64,000 nucleotides of DNA, from positions 52,397-116,396 of the forward strand of contig CANRXB010000001.1 in assembly GCA_947643715.1 (NCBI GenBank). The letters are read 5' to 3'. This DNA comes from an uncultured bacterium. GTDB taxonomy: Bacteria > Bacillota > Clostridia > Oscillospirales > Oscillospiraceae. Shown piece by piece: positions 60,408 through 64,000 of the stretch. Each line of letters opens with the position of its first letter. Positions within the stretch are counted from its first letter, which is position 1. A model generated the notes under the pieces. That model was not told the DNA's origin. It saw nothing but the letters and a program-made list of their open reading frames with translations, and did no database searches. The translations under genes and the position numbers were made by a program.

Positions 60408-61427
60408 ATGGCAAAGATGTATTATGAGAAGGACTGCGACCTGAACTACCTCAAGGGCAAGAAGATCGCCATCATCGGCTACGGCTCTCAGGGCCACGCC
60501 CATGCGCTGAACCTGAAGGATTCCGGCTGCGACGTGTGCGTCGGCCTGCGGGAAGGCTCCAAGAACTGGGCCAACGCCGAGCAGGCCGGCCTGGCGGTCA
60601 AGACCGTCCCCGCCGCCGCCGAGTGGGCGGACATCGTGATGATGCTCATCAACGACGAGGTTCAGGCCGAGGTCTACAAGAAGGACATCGCCCCCTACAT
60701 GACCGAGGGCAAAGCCCTGGCCTTCGCCCACGGCTTCAACATCCGCTACCAGCAGATCGTCCCTCCCGCCGGGGTGGACGTGTTCATGGCCGCCCCCAAG
60801 GGCCCCGGCCACACCGTGCGCTCCACCTATGTGGCCGGCAAGGGCGTGCCCTGCCTCGTGGCCGTGGAGCAGGACGCCACCGGACATGCTTACCAGATCG
60901 CGCTGGCCTACATCGCGGGCATCGGCGGCGCGCGTGCGGGCGTGATGGAGACCACCTTCCACGATGAGACCGAGACCGATCTGTTCGGCGAGCAGACCGT
61001 GCTGTGCGGCGGCGTGGTGGACCTGATGCGCTGCGGCTTCGAGGTCCTGGTCGAAGCCGGTTACGAGCCGGAGAACGCCTATTTCGAGTGCATCCATGAG
61101 ATGAAGCTCATCATCGACCTGATCAACAAGGGCGGCGTGGCTGCCATGAACTACTCCATCTCCGACACCGCCGAGTTCGGCGAGTACGTCTCCGGCCCCC
61201 GCGTCATCCCCCACGAGGAGACCAAGGCCCGGATGCGGGCGGTGCTCAGCGACATCCAGGACGGCACCTTCGCCGGCAAGTGGATCGCCGAGAACAAGAA
61301 CGGCCGCACCTTCTTCAACTCCAAGCGCGCCCAGCTCAAGAAGCACCAGATGGAGATCGTGGGCGGCGAGCTGCGCAAGAACATGATCTGGGGCGGGGAC
61401 TCCGACCTGGACACCGCATCCAACTGA
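60408..61427 (+). CDS. ilvC: Ketol-acid reductoisomerase
   Basis: 339 aa from ATG 60408 ([10 protein letters not shown]), with GAGGAG 9 nt before it. It turns acetolactate into dihydroxyisovalerate with NAD(P)H and Mg. The Rossmann motif is [15 protein letters not shown]. The cofactor loop is GLREGSKNW, and metal ligands are in [14 protein letters not shown] and [13 protein letters not shown]. Short (class I) form. A terminator follows; ilvD, leu genes and ilvE are not here. Confidence 0.96.
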   Translation: MAKMYYEKDCDLNYLKGKKIAIIGYGSQGHAHALNLKDSGCDVCVGLREGSKNWANAEQAGLAVKTVPAAAEWADIVMMLINDEVQAEVYKKDIAPYMTEGKALAFAHGFNIRYQQIVPPAGVDVFMAAPKGPGHTVRSTYVAGKGVPCLVAVEQDATGHAYQIALAYIAGIGGARAGVMETTFHDETETDLFGEQTVLCGGVVDLMRCGFEVLVEAGYEPENAYFECIHEMKLIIDLINKGGVAAMNYSISDTAEFGEYVSGPRVIPHEETKARMRAVLSDIQDGTFAGKWIAENKNGRTFFNSKRAQLKKHQMEIVGGELRKNMIWGGDSDLDTASN

Positions 61428-61500
61428 TCGCTCCCGAGCCGCTCCGCTCGGACCGGGCCTCCGCCACGAGACGGCCCGGCAAGATCCCAGCGCATGACGA

Positions 61501-61532
61501 AACGCCCGCCTGGCATGGACCAGGCGGGCGTT
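61501..61532. terminator. Bidirectional hairpin between ilvC and nth
   Basis: A perfect 13-bp stem (61501-61513 with 61520-61532) between convergent genes. Confidence 0.75.
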
Positions 61533-61576
61533 CTGTCGTGGGCCGCAAAGATGGGGCGGAGCTGCACAGCCTCCCC

Positions 61577-62224
61577 TCACGACCCAAGCTGTCCCATCGC
61601 GTATCTGCACCAGGGAGCCAGCACACACTCCCCGCATTTGGCCTTCCGAGCCGTACACACCGCCCGCCCGTGGAGCACCAGCCGGTGGCAAAAGTCGTTG
61701 GACTCCTCCGGCGGCAGGACGGCCCGGAGCTGCTGCTCCACTTTGCCCGGGTCTTTCGTCCCGTCGGTCAGGCCCAGCCGCCCGGATATGCGGATGCAGT
61801 GGGTGTCCGCCACCACCACGCCGGGGGCGCCGTGGACGTCGCCCAGGATCAGGTTGGCGGTCTTTCGGCCGACGCCGGGCAGCTCCAGCAGATCTTCCAT
61901 GGTGTCGGGCACCCGTCCGCCGTGCTCCGCGAGGAGCATCTGGGCGCACAACACCATATCCTTGCTCTTGGACCGGAAAAAGCCGCAGGAATGGATGTAC
62001 TCGCCCACCTCCTCCACGTCTGCCTCCGCAAAGCTCTCCAGCGTGGGGAACCGCTCGAACAGGGCCGGCGTGACCATGTTCACCCGCTCGTCGGTACACT
62101 GGGCCGACAGCCGGACGGCGAACAAGAGTTCATAGTCCTTTTGATAGCGCAGGGAACAGATCCCCTCCGGATAAAGCTCTTTCAGCGCGTCCACGATGGC
62201 GCGCACATCGATCCCAACATCCAT
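61577..62224 (-). CDS. nth: Endonuclease III
   Basis: 215 aa from ATG 62224 with GAGGTGAG upstream. It removes oxidised pyrimidines and nicks at abasic sites. The helix-hairpin-helix ELPGVGRKTANLI carries the catalytic Lys, VVADTHCIRISGRLGL the Asp. The C-terminal cluster motif is complete: CTARKAKCGECVLAPWC (Cys-x6-Cys-x2-Cys-x5-Cys). Divergent from glyA. Confidence 0.96.
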   Translation of the reverse strand: MDVGIDVRAIVDALKELYPEGICSLRYQKDYELLFAVRLSAQCTDERVNMVTPALFERFPTLESFAEADVEEVGEYIHSCGFFRSKSKDMVLCAQMLLAEHGGRVPDTMEDLLELPGVGRKTANLILGDVHGAPGVVVADTHCIRISGRLGLTDGTKDPGKVEQQLRAVLPPEESNDFCHRLVLHGRAVCTARKAKCGECVLAPWCRYAMGQLGS

Positions 62225-62295
62225 CTGTCTCACCTCATTGTAAAGGATACCACAGATGTCGAAAAAAAGCGACCCTATTTTTTGGTTCCCGCCAG

Positions 62296-62324
62296 TTGTG
62301 CTTTTTTCCAAAACAGGATATAAT
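62296..62324 (+). promoter_or_regulatory. Promoter of glyA
   Basis: TTGTGC (62296-62301), 17 bp, consensus TATAAT (62319-62324), 33 bp before the ATG. Confidence 0.8.
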
Positions 62325-62357
62325 GATAGGACCATATTTGGAAAGGCGGAGAAACAC

Positions 62358-63608
62358 ATGGTTTTGGAATATATCGACTTCGTGTCCAAGCACGATCCGG
62401 AAGTAGGCGCGGCCATCCAGGCGGAGTACCGGCGCCAGTGCGACAACATCGAGCTCATCGCCTCGGAGAACATCGTGTCCGAAGCGGTCCTGGCGGCCAT
62501 GGGCAGCGTGCTCACCAACAAATACGCCGAGGGCTACCCCGGCAAGCGGTACTACGGTGGGTGTCAGTGCGTGGACGTGGCGGAAAAACTGGCGATCGAC
62601 CGGGCCTGCGAACTGTTCGGCGCCAAGTTCGCCAACGTCCAGCCCCATTCCGGCGCTCAGGCCAACTACGCCGTCTACATGGCCCTGTGCCAGCCCGGCG
62701 ACACGGTGCTGGGGATGGACTTGGACCACGGCGGGCATCTCACCCACGGCAGCCCGGTGAACTACTCCGGGAAATACTTCCATATGGTGTCCTATGGAGT
62801 GGATGAGAGCACCGGGGTCATCGATCTTGACGCGGTGGAGCGCATCGCCAAAGAGTGCAAGCCCAAGATGATCATCGCGGGCGCGTCCGCCTATCCCCGG
62901 ACCATCGACTTCGCCCGTTTCCGGGCCATCGCCGACGAGGTGGGCGCCTATCTGTGGGTGGACATGGCCCACATCGCCGGCCTCGTAGCCGCAGGGCTCC
63001 ACCCCTCCCCCATCCCCTATGCCCATGTGACCTCCACCACCACCCACAAGACCCTGCGCGGGCCTCGGGGCGGTCTGCTGCTCACCAACGACGAGGAGCT
63101 GGCCAAGAAGCTCAATTCCGCCATCTTCCCCGGCTCTCAGGGCGGTCCGCTGATGCACATCATCGCCGCCAAGGCGGTGGCCTTGGGCGAGGCCCTCTCC
63201 CCCGCCTTCAAGACCTATCAGCAGCAGATCGTGAAGAACTCCGCCGCTCTGGCCAAGGGCCTGATGGACCGGGGGATGAAGCTGGTGTCCGGAGGCACGG
63301 ACAACCACCTGTCCCTGATCGATCTGCGCGACATGGGCGAGCTCACCGGCAAGGAACTGGAGCGCCGTTTGGACGAGGTGCGGATCACCGCCAACAAGAA
63401 CAAGGTGCCCGGAGATCCCCGCTCTCCCTTCCAGACCAGCGGCCTGCGGGTGGGCAGTCCCGCCGTGACCAGCCGCGGCTTCGTGGAGGCGGACATGGAC
63501 AAGGTGGCTGAGTATATCACTCTGGCCGCCACCGACTTCCAGGCCAAGGCGGACGAGATCCGCTCGGGAGTCGCGGAGCTGACCGCCAGATATCCCATCT
63601 ACCGCTGA
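62358..63608 (+). CDS. glyA: Serine hydroxymethyltransferase
   Basis: 416 aa from ATG 62358, with AAAGGCGGAG upstream. It interconverts serine and glycine with tetrahydrofolate. [29 protein letters not shown] and [10 protein letters not shown] line the active site. PLP Lys is in [15 protein letters not shown]. Length is normal. The stop overlaps the next ATG by one base. Confidence 0.97.
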   Translation: MVLEYIDFVSKHDPEVGAAIQAEYRRQCDNIELIASENIVSEAVLAAMGSVLTNKYAEGYPGKRYYGGCQCVDVAEKLAIDRACELFGAKFANVQPHSGAQANYAVYMALCQPGDTVLGMDLDHGGHLTHGSPVNYSGKYFHMVSYGVDESTGVIDLDAVERIAKECKPKMIIAGASAYPRTIDFARFRAIADEVGAYLWVDMAHIAGLVAAGLHPSPIPYAHVTSTTTHKTLRGPRGGLLLTNDEELAKKLNSAIFPGSQGGPLMHIIAAKAVALGEALSPAFKTYQQQIVKNSAALAKGLMDRGMKLVSGGTDNHLSLIDLRDMGELTGKELERRLDEVRITANKNKVPGDPRSPFQTSGLRVGSPAVTSRGFVEADMDKVAEYITLAATDFQAKADEIRSGVAELTARYPIYR

Positions 63609-63871
63609 TGGTCCGCAGGCCCCAGTCAGACCTCACCACTATCCCGGGCGTAGGTCCGAACATGGCCGACCGTCTGAACGCCCTGGGCATCGAGCGGGTG
63701 GACGACCTGAAGGACGCGGACCCGGACGCGCTCTACGCCCAGGACTGCATCCGCTGCGGCGGGAACGTGGACCGCTGCGTGCTCTATGTATACCGTTTGG
63801 CGGTGGCTTTCGCTCAGGGACGCATCGAGAGCCCTGAGCAGTTGAAATGGTGGAATTGGAAAGATCCATGA
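63608..63871 (+). CDS. Helix-hairpin-helix protein (Cdd1/pathogenicity-locus type)
   Basis: 87 aa from ATG 63608, coupled to glyA by a one-base overlap. LTTIPGVGPNMADRLNALGI is a helix-hairpin-helix DNA-binding motif, and CIRCGGNVDRCVLYVYRLAV...KWWNWKD matches the small Cdd1 family. Three cysteines are present. The function is unknown; genomic coupling to glyA is unlikely to be functional evidence. Confidence 0.8.
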   Translation: MVRRPQSDLTTIPGVGPNMADRLNALGIERVDDLKDADPDALYAQDCIRCGGNVDRCVLYVYRLAVAFAQGRIESPEQLKWWNWKDP

Positions 63872-64000
63872 GGGCGGGCCTGCCGCCGCGATGGAAAAAC
63901 GGACCGGGGGGCGGCGCGCTCACCCCCCCCGGCGCACCGAACAAATTTTTTTATATTTAATATTTTATAAAAAAAAAATTTTAACACACCAAAAACACAA
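63872..64000. other. Window end: GC tract followed by A/T-only stretch
   Basis: A GGGGGG and CCCCCCCC tract is followed from about 63940 by nearly pure A/T with long A and T runs. No gene is visible. Composition is unlike anything else in the window. It may be a mobile-element edge, a terminator/promoter region or low-quality contig-end sequence. Confidence 0.5.

Overview
The window reads as chromosomal DNA from a high-GC, spore-forming, anaerobic gut Firmicute of the Oscillospirales (Flavonifractor/Oscillibacter-like). This is an inference from: SpoIIE; a T-box leader; the hbd-crt pair of butyryl-CoA metabolism; an ApbE/Rnf-type flavoprotein cluster; DUF1540, DUF1576, DUF1622 and DUF6514 proteins; and strong GGAGG ribosome binding sites in a GC-rich background. 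No tRNA, rRNA or CRISPR array was seen.

Layout. 1-3.4 kb: a decayed serine-recombinase relic and a 1013-aa protein with flagellin-like ends around a glycine-rich beta-helix-like middle. 3.4-22.2 kb: a block of ordinary chromosomal genes (DUF6514, hbd-crt, a secreted C39-like peptidase, an HSL-type esterase, copA-csoR, an EF-G paralogue, DUF1801, a PHP phosphatase, an MtnK-like kinase, spoIIE and nagZ). A P-loop ATPase gene is split across the two ends of this block, with its 3' part at 3.4 kb and its 5' part at 21.9 kb. 22.3-24.2 kb: a large serine recombinase that appears to lack a normal start codon. 24.2-32.7 kb: a two-component system divergent from a DUF1622-lipoprotein-apbE-rnfCDG cluster. 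32.7-44.5 kb: a DUF2200-FNT pair, a MarR/amide-hydrolase pair, a GreA-like factor, DUF1576, a prepilin peptidase, an XRE regulator, an AgrA/AgrC-type pair and cardiolipin synthase. 44.5-51.8 kb: murB-rapZ-yvcK-whiA-dnaE. 52-64 kb: a Cys-rich protein, purA, sdaAB-sdaAA, small proteins, T-box-ilvB-ilvN-ilvC, nth and glyA with an HhH protein.

Main result. Joining base 22212 to base 3404 restores one uninterrupted 360-codon ATPase gene. The two flanks left over join into a near-perfect 12-bp inverted repeat around a CA dinucleotide, the classical form of a serine-integrase attP. So 3403-22212 is bounded by an attR/attL pair in the opposite order from a normal insertion. The flagellin-like gene and the recombinase lie on the outer sides of those sites. 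This points to a recombinase-linked chromosomal rearrangement, or to a misassembly caused by multicopy elements, with a flagellin-like surface or filament protein as cargo.

Other points of interest: an rnfC-rnfD-rnfG set without rnfA, rnfB or rnfE, next to apbE and a repeat lipoprotein; a CopA with a C-terminal heavy-metal domain that has its own Shine-Dalgarno and ATG; an EF-G paralogue lacking the catalytic G3 histidine; and two related terminator-linked intergenic elements about 10 kb apart.
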